Made by a program: the position numbers and the translations under genes. From Candidatus Kerfeldbacteria bacterium (lineage in GTDB: Bacteria; Patescibacteriota; Patescibacteriia; UBA9570), in the NCBI GenBank assembly GCA_016182495.1, contig JACPGK010000033.1, positions 1 through 46,735 on the forward strand: 46,735 nt of DNA, in the 5' to 3' direction. Of the stretch, positions 1 to 7,332 are shown piece by piece; position 1 is the first letter of the stretch; every line of letters starts with the position of its first letter. The notes below the pieces were generated by a model, which saw nothing but the letters and a program-made list of their open reading frames with translations, had not been told where the DNA came from and did not search any database.

Positions 1-125
1 ACCTGTTATGGGGAGTGACTGATGCCATCCTGCACGACAAAACTACCAAGAAAACCATCAAACTGCGTTCGCCAGTGAATGATGAGCTAAAAAAACTGCT
101 ACGGAAATTGGGTGTGCCATACTAA
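1..125 (+). CDS. 3' end of an unidentified gene (partial)
   Basis: An open frame runs from the window edge to a TAA at 123-125 and encodes about 40 residues ending in KKLLRKLGVPY. It is rich in lysine and leucine and looks like a helical C-terminus. I do not recognise the family and the start lies outside the window. Its stop codon overlaps the stop codon of the convergent TrmB-like gene by a few bases, so the two genes meet tail to tail with no room for a separate terminator. Confidence 0.45.
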   Translation, partial: LLWGVTDAILHDKTTKKTIKLRSPVNDELKKLLRKLGVPY

Positions 126-799
126 TTGGCAGAAGTCAGGACGGAAAAAATAATCAAGGTATCGCCATACATCATATTATCGGTTTGCAAAAAGGCCCCA
201 TCGTTGTGAATTAAGCGAATGTCATGATTCGGATTTAGGCGGCGCGATGCTCGGTAGTAACGGCGCGTTTCTGGATCATCATTACCAATTTCGCGAATGG
301 CATTGCGTGATCGGGCCATCATATTATAAAAATAATCAATCACTTCAATTTCAAAATTGGCCACGGCATCTTTTAACGATCCAAAAATCAATAACTCTTC
401 ACCGGGATGATGTGATAAGTACGAAAAAATGGCATTGTACACCGTGCGCACGCCATCTACCCGCTCGGCAATTTTAATGGTTGGTTTTTCAGGGTCAACG
501 TTATAAATCGCTTCCAAACTGGGCAAGATGGCTTGAGCCAACTGTTGTTTAGCCTGAATGTTTCTAATTAATTGCTGGGGTGGCTCGGCCGTAAAAACGG
601 TCCGATTATTTTGAGTGCTTTTATTGACCAAACCCATTTTTTCTAAATCATCTAACACTAAATACACGGTTGGTCGCTTGAGATTCGCCCAGCGGGCAAT
701 TTGTTGCACCGTATTGTGACCTAATTGCAGACAGGTTAAGTACACCCGGCTTTGGTTAAGAGATAAGCCCATAGTAGTTAAATTGGCTTGCAGATCCAT
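122..799 (-). CDS. TrmB-family transcriptional regulator
   Basis: This 225-residue protein starts with a winged helix-turn-helix of the TrmB/sugar-specific type. Residues about 10-70 include LSLNQSRVYLTCLQLG and a recognition region RPTVYLVLDDLEKMGLV, followed by a short linker helix. The remaining ~150 residues (containing TIKIAERVDGVRTVYNAIF) match the ligand-sensing C-terminal half seen in TrmB-like regulators of archaea and CPR bacteria. The ligand cannot be read from sequence. The ATG at 797-799 sits 6 bases after a TATACT -10 box, so the transcript is probably leaderless. An inverted repeat over the -35 region could be its own operator. It is divergent from the voltage-sensor gene and could regulate that side too. 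Confidence 0.85.
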   Translation of the reverse strand: MDLQANLTTMGLSLNQSRVYLTCLQLGHNTVQQIARWANLKRPTVYLVLDDLEKMGLVNKSTQNNRTVFTAEPPQQLIRNIQAKQQLAQAILPSLEAIYNVDPEKPTIKIAERVDGVRTVYNAIFSYLSHHPGEELLIFGSLKDAVANFEIEVIDYFYNMMARSRNAIREIGNDDPETRRYYRASRRLNPNHDIRLIHNDGAFLQTDNMMYGDTLIIFSVLTSAN

Positions 800-805
800 A
801 GCCGT

Positions 806-834
806 AGTATAGCTATTTTTTAAAAAAATGTCAA
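806..834 (-). promoter_or_regulatory. Promoter of the TrmB-like gene
   Basis: On the minus strand TTGACA (829-834) is followed by a 17-base spacer and TATACT (806-811). The start codon lies 6 bases beyond the -10 box, which places the expected transcription start at or beside the A of ATG. Confidence 0.8.
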
Positions 835-845
835 TTATTATGACA
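829..845. repeat. Inverted repeat TGTCA-N7-TGACA over the TrmB -35 box
   Basis: The arms TGTCA (829-833) and TGACA (841-845) are separated by 7 AT bases. The left arm coincides with the -35 hexamer of the regulator's own promoter. This position suits an autoregulatory operator, but the arms are short and the surrounding DNA is AT-rich, so chance cannot be excluded. Confidence 0.35.
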
Positions 846-914
846 ACATTTTTTATTATTTTTGGCTAATATTAGTAAAATTATTTTATAATATATCAAT
901 TTATGAAGAATTAA

Positions 915-943
915 TTGACATATACATATCAAACAGCTACAAT
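915..943 (+). promoter_or_regulatory. Promoter of the voltage-sensor gene
   Basis: TTGACA (915-920), a 17-base spacer and TACAAT (938-943) precede the ATG at 955 by 11 bases. There is no Shine-Dalgarno sequence and no space for one, so leaderless initiation is likely. Confidence 0.75.
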
Positions 944-954
944 CGCCCATCACT

Positions 955-1778
955 ATGAAACAGCATATCTACCAATTCCTTGAACAGCCTGCTACCCCAG
1001 CAGCCAAACTAGTGCGTCGGGCTATTGTTATCTTAATTATGATATCGGGCGTGATTATCTATATTGAGTTTGCTCACAATAATTTTTTTGTTCAGCACCA
1101 TAACGTATTTTATAACTTGGAATTAGCCATTGTGCTTATTTTTACAGCTGAATATTTGCTGCGGTTATGGGCAGCACCATCGCGCTGGAAGTTTATTTTT
1201 AATTTTTATAATGTTATCGACCTGTTGGCGATTATACCGTTCTATTTTCATATTCTCAATTCATCGATTTTTCGATCGGTGCGATTACTGCGCTTGGCCC
1301 GCATTAGTAAATTATTCCGTTTGACCAGATTGTTTCGGTTTGCTTGGCTGAAGCGCGCTAACACAGTGAGCCGAGTAGTACAAGAAAACGTTATTAAAAA
1401 TTTGGTAGTGATTATTGCTTTGTATGTGATGGCGCATCCTACCCAAGAATTTTTTCAAGCCGTGCCGGTGGCAGTGTTACCAGATATTTTATTGGCTGTG
1501 AGTGTTTTGGCGGTGGCTGCTATGTTTGGTTTTTTTCGTTATCGTATGGTGAACTCAAACCACACAATACGTTTGATCGATTTTTGATTCACCTGACTAC
1601 CGGTATGTTAATGTTGCCGATTGGGTTGATGTTTTTGATTATCCAAATTGTGTTAACCGTGGAGCTCGAGCGCGCTCCCAAAATTATTGTGGCAACAATT
1701 TGGCTGGTGTATGGCGCCATTGTACTGTGGGATTTTTGGAATGTGCGCCGGGTGGAACAGAAATTGTTGCCCAGTTGA
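955..1778 (+). CDS. Voltage-sensor-like membrane protein, split by a -1 frameshift
   Basis: The first frame (955-1587) encodes S1-S4 of a voltage-gated ion channel sensor. S2 contains LIFTAEYLLRLWAAP, S3 contains NVIDLLAIIPFY, and S4 shows arginines about every third residue in FRSVRLLRLARISKLFRLTR. Two further hydrophobic segments follow, but no pore loop or TVGYGD filter. After a run of seven Ts the -1 frame reads FFSLSYGELKPHNTFDRFLIHLT and continues through two more membrane segments to 1778. This is more protein-like than the end of the first frame, so one product of about 274 residues is likely. The break could be a sequencing or assembly indel, a real mutation, or programmed frameshifting (see the site at 1530-1571). 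The next gene supplies a pore-like and an RCK domain, so the two may form a two-subunit channel. Confidence 0.7.
1530..1571 (+). promoter_or_regulatory. Candidate -1 ribosomal frameshift site
   Basis: Seven Ts (1530-1536) lie in the zero frame as GG[T TTT TTT]CGT, which is the X XXY YYZ phase needed for -1 slippage. Six bases later CGTAT (1543-1547) can pair with ATACG (1567-1571), possibly extended by GG/CC. The stem is weak. A -1 slip here fuses the two open frames of the voltage-sensor gene. A simple homopolymer indel explains the same pattern, so confidence is modest. Confidence 0.35.
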
Positions 1779-1821
1779 GTTGGCTAGTTCTTTGTTAAGC
1801 TTCCAGGCCATCGCAAAATAT

Positions 1822-1827
1822 GGAGGA
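1822..1827 (+). promoter_or_regulatory. Shine-Dalgarno sequence GGAGGA
   Basis: GGAGGA lies 5 bases before the ATG at 1833. It is one of very few clear Shine-Dalgarno sites in this window and sets this gene apart from its leaderless neighbours. Confidence 0.75.
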
Positions 1828-1832
1828 GCCAG

Positions 1833-2900
1833 ATGAATCGTCTCCAGCTGTTCCTGACATCTTTGGTTGGGTTGATGTTCGTTGGAGTGGTTGGGCTCAA
1901 GTTGATTGAGCCAGCCGCCACCTGGCACGATGCTGTGCTGTGGATGTTGACGGCTTTTGCGACGTTTGGGATGGATATGTATCCGCCAACGTCGCTGCTG
2001 TCGAAGTATTTCCAGACACTCTTTGTGTTTGCCTCCTTCGTACAAACCGGCTTTGCTCTTACTATCGTTATCCCGCCGTTCTTGCAATGGTGGGAGGCGC
2101 CGCGTAAGGGCCTGGCTACGATAGCCAAAACCAAGCGGGCTAGCTACCTGTTGGTTGGACCGGTGGACTGGGAGAAGGTACTCTCGGTTTATCGTGCCCT
2201 CCAAACACGTAGGCAAAACACCTGTTTGGTGGTGATGTCGGAGACATTCACGGAGATTCCAGAATACTACCGCAACTTAAATATCAAGTTCGTGTATGGG
2301 TCCTTGCGACAGCAAGAAACCTATCAGCGAGCTGGTATCGAGTTTGCGGCGGGAGTATTTGTATGTTCTCCGTCCTACCAAAATCCTGACTCCGATGTGA
2401 TCACGTCGGGGATCGCGCAATGGGTAGAACAGCACCACCCTAGCGTGCGCACCGTAGCCGAGGTTGTCAGCCGTGATAACTTCGACTTATTCGAAGGTAC
2501 CAATGGCGTTGATGCCATTGTGACCTTTGATCCGGTGACGTTACGTCAGGTAGCACAAGTCATCGCCCGGCAATTGCCGCTCGGACAGTGTGTTCGAGTT
2601 GAGGCCAATGTGGTTGATGCTGCTCAACAGCAGGAGCTGGATCGTCAGCTGGCCGAAGTTGGCGTGCAGCAGGGCGATACTGGCGTAAGTGTCAAGGTTA
2701 TCTTGCCCAGAAATCTGGATGATCCCAATGGGTCAGATTTCAGGGTTAAGGCTGATTTGTACCGCGCCCAAGGAACAGAAACTGTTGGCATGTACTTAAG
2801 TGTACTGTCACAGGATCTGTTTGTTGGATGTGCCAAGGTTGTTTGCGCCGACGCGGTGGTAGCCGAAGCGTTGGTGCAAGCGATGCTTGGTGAGGAGTGA
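1833..2900 (+). CDS. Two-TM pore and RCK (TrkA-N-like) channel protein with an altered filter
   Basis: Residues about 5-27 form a first membrane helix, followed by a pore-loop-like stretch (TAFATFGMDMYPPTS) and a second helix to about residue 85. This is the 2TM/P layout of K+ channels, but the canonical TVGYGD-x-x-P-x-T reads TFGM-DMYPPT. The GYG core is therefore replaced and one residue shorter. Residues about 100-250 are an RCK-type Rossmann domain: YLLVGPVDWEKVL, then VYGSLRQQETYQRAGIEFAAGVFV, a DSDVITSG segment and TVAEVVSRDNFDLFEGTNGVDAIV. The GxGxxG dinucleotide motif is degenerate. A C-terminal domain of about 100 residues follows. Codon use is richer in G and C than in the neighbours (CTG, ATC, TTC), and a GGAGG ribosome site precedes the ATG, which together suggest transfer. 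Ion selectivity cannot be assigned. Confidence 0.7.
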   Translation: MNRLQLFLTSLVGLMFVGVVGLKLIEPAATWHDAVLWMLTAFATFGMDMYPPTSLLSKYFQTLFVFASFVQTGFALTIVIPPFLQWWEAPRKGLATIAKTKRASYLLVGPVDWEKVLSVYRALQTRRQNTCLVVMSETFTEIPEYYRNLNIKFVYGSLRQQETYQRAGIEFAAGVFVCSPSYQNPDSDVITSGIAQWVEQHHPSVRTVAEVVSRDNFDLFEGTNGVDAIVTFDPVTLRQVAQVIARQLPLGQCVRVEANVVDAAQQQELDRQLAEVGVQQGDTGVSVKVILPRNLDDPNGSDFRVKADLYRAQGTETVGMYLSVLSQDLFVGCAKVVCADAVVAEALVQAMLGEE

Positions 2901-2920
2901 GATTCAGTGAAATTCAAGGA

Positions 2921-2961
2921 GGAGGTTCGGCCAGCGCATCTGATGATCACTGGCCGACTCC
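2921..2961. other. GC-rich inverted repeat after the RCK gene
   Basis: CGGCCAG (2928-2934) pairs perfectly with CTGGCCG (2950-2956) around a 15-base loop, and GGAG (2921-2924) with CTCC (2958-2961) extends the stem. No T run follows, so it is not a standard intrinsic terminator. It may stabilise the 3' end of the RCK transcript. The 112-base gap 2901-3012 also holds a 17-codon ATG frame (2943-2996) with an AAGGAGGAGG too far upstream to be a convincing ribosome site. I do not call that a gene. Confidence 0.45.
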
Positions 2962-3012
2962 CTAATATTAGGCAACCCCAGCTGGTTGGCTGGTAACAGT
3001 GAGTATGATTAT

Positions 3013-3429
3013 TCAACTAGCTAACGTAACATCTCCACCCCAGTAACATTTTTTGGTGGTGTGAATGTATACACCGGTGATAGCATGCTTGGTTATTTTT
3101 CCGGTTAAACGGTACCAGGATTTACCCCCGCCTGAATAATCAATTTTTAATTTTCGACTACTGCCCGATTTGGTAATTTTACCACTGCCAAACATAGCCG
3201 AAGCATCCGAGAAGGTGATCACGGCAGTACTGACGGTACCGTTACGTTTTATCTGATTTAACTGTACGGTGAGTATGCCAGTTTGGCCAACTGGACCACA
3301 GCTATCAAAGGTATTCGTCCAGCTGCCAGTATAGGTTTTTTCAAAATTACTGGGTTGTATCGCCAAGGCCGGACTGGTCAGCAATTCAGCCAGTATAATT
3401 GTGGTAATGAGTACAGTAGTAAAACGCAT
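3013..3429 (-). CDS. Small secreted protein of unknown function
   Basis: This 138-residue protein begins with a classical signal peptide (MRFTTVLITTIILAELLTSPALA, cleavage after ALA near residue 23). The mature part is rich in beta-forming, threonine, serine and lysine residues and contains two cysteines (DSCGP and KKCYW) that could form a disulfide. The pattern of short strands such as YTGSWTN, LTVQLNQIKRNGTVS and YRLTGKI resembles small extracellular beta-barrel or beta-sandwich proteins. I recognise no family. It has its own promoter and sits alone between oppositely oriented genes. Confidence 0.7.
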   Translation of the reverse strand: MRFTTVLITTIILAELLTSPALAIQPSNFEKTYTGSWTNTFDSCGPVGQTGILTVQLNQIKRNGTVSTAVITFSDASAMFGSGKITKSGSSRKLKIDYSGGGKSWYRLTGKITKHAITGVYIHTTKKCYWGGDVTLAS

Positions 3430-3439
3430 AGCTATGTAT

Positions 3440-3467
3440 AGTATAGAAGTTCCATAGTATACTTCAA
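3440..3467 (-). promoter_or_regulatory. Promoter of the small secreted protein
   Basis: Read on the minus strand, TTGAAG (3462-3467), a 16-base spacer and TATACT (3440-3445) end 10 bases before the ATG at 3427-3429, again a leaderless spacing. Confidence 0.6.
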
Positions 3468-3485
3468 GTATATGACATCAAGCCC

Positions 3486-3842
3486 ATGGAAATTGTAATC
3501 AAACTCATTTTAATTGGCTTGTTCGCTTGGGTAGATTTTATTTTAGTGCGATCAGTGTGGGGTGGAGCACCGTATGCTCCCACTACGCCGCGTAATTTAG
3601 AATTAATGGTTGGCTTGGCTAAACGAGCGATTATACACCAAGGTAGTTACTGGCCAGTTGATCTTAGTCAGTTTTCGATTGTCATGGTATTCGGCAGACA
3701 GCAGATCATGAAGCGGCTAGAAGGTAAATTACAGCGAGAATTATTACCTGGCGCCAGAGTAATCGCCAATACGTTTCCATTTCCTAATTGGCAATCACAG
3801 CACGTTGAACAGCGGGTATACGTGTATTGCTGTGCAGACTAA
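3486..3842 (+). CDS. Membrane-anchored methyltransferase relative lacking the SAM-binding core
   Basis: The 118-residue product has one N-terminal membrane helix, then GGAPYAPTTPRNLELMVGLA. From family knowledge this matches the start of FAM173/ATPSCKMT-like methyltransferases (GAPYVPT...). It then jumps to WPVDLSQFSIVMVFG and LEGKLQRELLPGARVIANTFPFPNW, which is the conserved C-terminal half of the same fold. The segment that should lie between, with motif I (DLGSGDGR-like) and the acidic ribose-binding loop, about 60-80 residues, is absent, while the reading frame stays open. As it stands the protein should not bind S-adenosylmethionine. It may be a decayed gene or a repurposed pseudo-enzyme. 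The ATG at 3486 has no ribosome site. Confidence 0.6.
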   Translation: MEIVIKLILIGLFAWVDFILVRSVWGGAPYAPTTPRNLELMVGLAKRAIIHQGSYWPVDLSQFSIVMVFGRQQIMKRLEGKLQRELLPGARVIANTFPFPNWQSQHVEQRVYVYCCAD

Positions 3843-3894
3843 CAGGCTTGTGTTACACTAATTGTAATTAAATTTTAGTGTTCTTGGCACAACT

Positions 3895-6800
3895 ATGATT
3901 CAACTTTTTTCCTGGCGGGCTACCTTTATTTGGCTGGTAGTAGCGTTGGCTTTGATCGTATCAGCCGCCCCATTGCGAGCAGTTACTAATCAGCCGGATC
4001 GTTTGTGGCAAAGCACCGAACGTACTGTGCAGAGCTATGATGCCAGTCGAGTGTATGCTACTGATCATATTATTGTGAAAAAAGTGACTGGAGAAGTTGA
4101 GCGTGTAGCCGTAGTCGAAGGTGCCACTGTAGAAAGCACCCTAGATTTATGGGCGAACGATCCAACAACAGCCTTTGCCGAACCTGATGGATTAGTGCGA
4201 GCCTTGGCCCAAGAAACATCCTGGGGCTGGACCACCCTGCAGGCGGGTGAGGCTGCTACCACCAATGGGGCCACTGGTGCCGGGGTGATTGTAGCTGTGG
4301 TTGATACTGGAGTAGATTATAATCACGAAGATTTAGATGCCAACAACTGGGTCAATACTGATGAAAGTGACGGTAATAACGTTGACAATGATAGTAATGG
4401 TTTTGTTGATGATGCTTTAGGCTATGATTTTATTGGTAGTTTGTATACCGCTGTTACTCCCGATAACGATCCGCAAGATGAGCATGGTCATGGTACTCAT
4501 GTGGCTGGCATTATCGCTGCTGAAAATAACACCGTTGGTACTCGTGGGGTAGCGCCATCAGCCACGATTATGCCGGTAAAAGTGCTGGATAGTGAAGGCG
4601 TTGGTTTTGATAGTACGGTAGCTGATGGCATTCGCTATGCGGTTGATAATGGCGCTGATATTATTAATTTAAGTTTAGGCAGCTCATTTGCTTCAAACAC
4701 CGTAAAAGAAGCGGTTGATTATGCCGAAACCAACGGTGTGTTAGTGATTGCCGCGGCTGGCAATAGCGGCACATTTTCTGGTTTATCGTATCCAGCCGGT
4801 TACAGCAATGTGATTTCAGTAGCCGCCAGTAATGAAGATGGCTATAAAGCCTACTATTCTAATTGGGGTAAAATTGATGTGATCGCTCCGGGTGATGATA
4901 TTTTATCAACTACCCCTGGTAATACTTACGATCGTTATTCTGGTACCAGCATGGCGGCTCCACATGTGGCTGGCTTAGCCGCTTTGATTCAACAGAAACA
5001 AGGCCTGACTAATATATACGCCATTCGTCATGCCCTCGAAACCACCACGGATGATTTTGGCACTCAAGTTGGGCCCGATTACGTGACTGGACAAGGCATG
5101 GTGAATGCGCTGTCTGCTACTGGTACCTTGCCGACTGAAGCCTTGGTGTATGCTGATAGTGGTACAGTCGTTGCCGATAGCTCTGATTTAATTACAATAT
5201 ACGCTTCAGTACGCACGGCCGCTGGCGTAGCCGTGACTGGTGATACGGTTACTTGGTCAACTACCAAAGGAACAGTATCGGCTAGTACGAGCACCACCAA
5301 TGCCAATGGGATTGCTAGTATTACTATCACCGCGGATGATGTTGCTGGCTTAGCCGTAGTAACAGCCGATGCCACTACTGCCGCTGCCGCTACTATGCAA
5401 TTTGCTATACTTGATGATACTGTCCAACCGGAAAATATTGGAGTCAGTCCATATACCGAAGGAGAAGAAGAATTGGTTGAAGAAGGCACTGATGAAGAAA
5501 ACAGCGATGAAGTAACTTTAGCCAATGCCAGTAGTGCTACCAGCTTATCAACTAATGTATACAGCGCTGGAGATAAACTAGTAGCGTGGTCGTACCCATT
5601 TGCCCGCGATCGTTTAGCCCATGATGTGACCATGACTTACAGCGTTACCGATCCAGCTGGCACAGCAGTGGCTGATTTATCGGGCACCAGCGAAGAAGTA
5701 ACTGTGGGGCAGCTATTTTGGGGAATATTTTTTGTACCACAAACTCGTATTACTTCTAAGCCACTTACTATTCCCACCACGGCGGCTACCGGAGAATATA
5801 CTCTTACAGTCACTATTAACGATGTTGATTCCAATGAAACGGCTACGCGCACGACCAACTTTTGGGTGAACGATTTACCTGATTTGCTGTTAGTGGATAA
5901 TATGGCTAGCTGCGGTGATACTCCGGTTGAAGGGTGGGATCTTGGTGGTTGGCCAGCCTGTTCGCGCGCCGGGCACGTTTTGGCTGACGAATTGACGGCT
6001 TTGGGATATACAGTAATGCTGTGGAACACGACTGATCTGGGCTATCCAACAGTTGATGATCTAAAATTATTTTCGGCTGTTATTTGGGCTGATGCTGGCT
6101 TAACTGCCGGTGATAGTTATACTCTGCAGACCTATTTAGAGGCTGGTGGTAATGTATTGTTGACTTCTGAACAAACCGCTAGTTACAATGATTACAGTAC
6201 GCCGACTGATTTTCTGTGGAATTATTTACATGCTCGTCGAGTATCTACACTATTTCATCCCGATGCAGTGGTTGGGGTAGCCGACGGCGTGTTCACTGGG
6301 GAAAGCTTCAATATGGATTTTTTTGATTTAAACGGCGATGGTGCTCATACCAGTTTTTATGCGGATGAACTAGAATTAAATGAAGCCGATGAGGCCGAAG
6401 CCATCTTGAGTTATAACGTTGGTCAATCGACTGCCAAAACTGCTGGCGTGCGAGTAGATAACGATACCTATCGAGCGGCGTATTTGGGCTTTGGTCTAGA
6501 ATCCATTAATGATGGCAGTGATAACGCTACTAAGGCCTATGTCCTCACCACGCTGTTGGATTGGTTACTGGGTGATAAGCCAACTATCTCCACTGTCAGT
6601 CCAACTAAAGTGGCTAATAATATAGACCGCACCATTACTATCACCGGAGATAATTTTTCTGTCGTTGGTACAACCGTAGTAAAATTAGGTAATACCAGAT
6701 TAAGCAGTGTCACCGTGCTTAACCGTCAAACTATTCAAGCTATTGTGCCGGCTGGTACCACTGCTAAACAATATAAAGTAAAAGTAATTAATCCGAATGA

Positions 6801-7317
6801 TCAGCGGGTTGGTTTAGCCAATGGGTTGCGGGTGACTAAAGGTGCTCCGATGGTTGATAGTGCTACTCCAGGGTACGCTTCTAATAATGTCGATCGAGTG
6901 ATCACGTTAGCTGGGCAAAATTTTAAAGCCTCATCAAAAGTATTCTTAGGTAAACAACGTTTACATAATGTTACCTTCGATAACGCTAACCAACTACAGG
7001 TGACTATACCGAAAGGTTTTACAGTTGGACAGTATGTTTTAAAAGTAAAAAGTTCTTCGGGTAAAGTTGGTACATTAGCTGATGATTTCACTGTGCGTTA
7101 TGGTTTTACTGAAGAATGGACTAGTGGAGCCAGTGCGGCCGGTGTGTTGGCCCTAGAACGACGCCTGCACATTTATGGTTACTTTAATGATACACCTGAT
7201 AATGATTTCACTGCCACCACCAGTAACGCTCTGCTTCAATTCCAGCACAGTCAGGCAATTACTGAAACCGGCGTTACCGATTTTTTGACTCGTTACTACT
7301 TAAACATCAATCAATAA
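3895..7317 (+). CDS. Secreted S8 (subtilisin-like) protease with Ig-like, TIG and peptidoglycan-binding domains
   Basis: This 1140-residue protein has a signal peptide (residues 1-30) and a short propeptide-like region. The subtilase domain carries the full triad: Asp137 in VAVVDTGVDY, His199 in HGHGTHVAG and Ser352 in SGTSMAAPHVAG, with oxyanion Asn290 in AAAGNSG. Next come an invasin-type Ig-like domain (about 420-505, GDTVTWSTTKGTVSAS), an acidic linker, a further beta-domain, and a ThuA-like or glutamine-amidotransferase-like segment (about 660-895). Two IPT/TIG domains follow (PTISTVSPTKVANNIDRTITITG and a second copy). The last ~60 residues resemble PG_binding_1 (LERRLHIYGYF...TSNALLQFQ). 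The layout suits a surface protease held at the cell wall. Substrates are unknown. Confidence 0.9.
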   Translation: MIQLFSWRATFIWLVVALALIVSAAPLRAVTNQPDRLWQSTERTVQSYDASRVYATDHIIVKKVTGEVERVAVVEGATVESTLDLWANDPTTAFAEPDGLVRALAQETSWGWTTLQAGEAATTNGATGAGVIVAVVDTGVDYNHEDLDANNWVNTDESDGNNVDNDSNGFVDDALGYDFIGSLYTAVTPDNDPQDEHGHGTHVAGIIAAENNTVGTRGVAPSATIMPVKVLDSEGVGFDSTVADGIRYAVDNGADIINLSLGSSFASNTVKEAVDYAETNGVLVIAAAGNSGTFSGLSYPAGYSNVISVAASNEDGYKAYYSNWGKIDVIAPGDDILSTTPGNTYDRYSGTSMAAPHVAGLAALIQQKQGLTNIYAIRHALETTTDDFGTQVGPDYVTGQGMVNALSATGTLPTEALVYADSGTVVADSSDLITIYASVRTAAGVAVTGDTVTWSTTKGTVSASTSTTNANGIASITITADDVAGLAVVTADATTAAAATMQFAILDDTVQPENIGVSPYTEGEEELVEEGTDEENSDEVTLANASSATSLSTNVYSAGDKLVAWSYPFARDRLAHDVTMTYSVTDPAGTAVADLSGTSEEVTVGQLFWGIFFVPQTRITSKPLTIPTTAATGEYTLTVTINDVDSNETATRTTNFWVNDLPDLLLVDNMASCGDTPVEGWDLGGWPACSRAGHVLADELTALGYTVMLWNTTDLGYPTVDDLKLFSAVIWADAGLTAGDSYTLQTYLEAGGNVLLTSEQTASYNDYSTPTDFLWNYLHARRVSTLFHPDAVVGVADGVFTGESFNMDFFDLNGDGAHTSFYADELELNEADEAEAILSYNVGQSTAKTAGVRVDNDTYRAAYLGFGLESINDGSDNATKAYVLTTLLDWLLGDKPTISTVSPTKVANNIDRTITITGDNFSVVGTTVVKLGNTRLSSVTVLNRQTIQAIVPAGTTAKQYKVKVINPNDQRVGLANGLRVTKGAPMVDSATPGYASNNVDRVITLAGQNFKASSKVFLGKQRLHNVTFDNANQLQVTIPKGFTVGQYVLKVKSSSGKVGTLADDFTVRYGFTEEWTSGASAAGVLALERRLHIYGYFNDTPDNDFTATTSNALLQFQHSQAITETGVTDFLTRYYLNINQ

Positions 7318-7332
7318 ACATCAATCAAGCCG

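Noticed and set aside
1653-2216. 187-residue minus-strand ORF opposite the channel genes
   Set aside because: It is antisense to two genes with clear membrane and RCK motifs, has no promoter and shows no recognisable domain.
2943-2996. 17-codon ORF after the RCK gene with an upstream purine-rich stretch
   Set aside because: The Shine-Dalgarno-like sequence is 17 bases from the ATG, the frame overlaps the hairpin, and the peptide has no distinguishing property.
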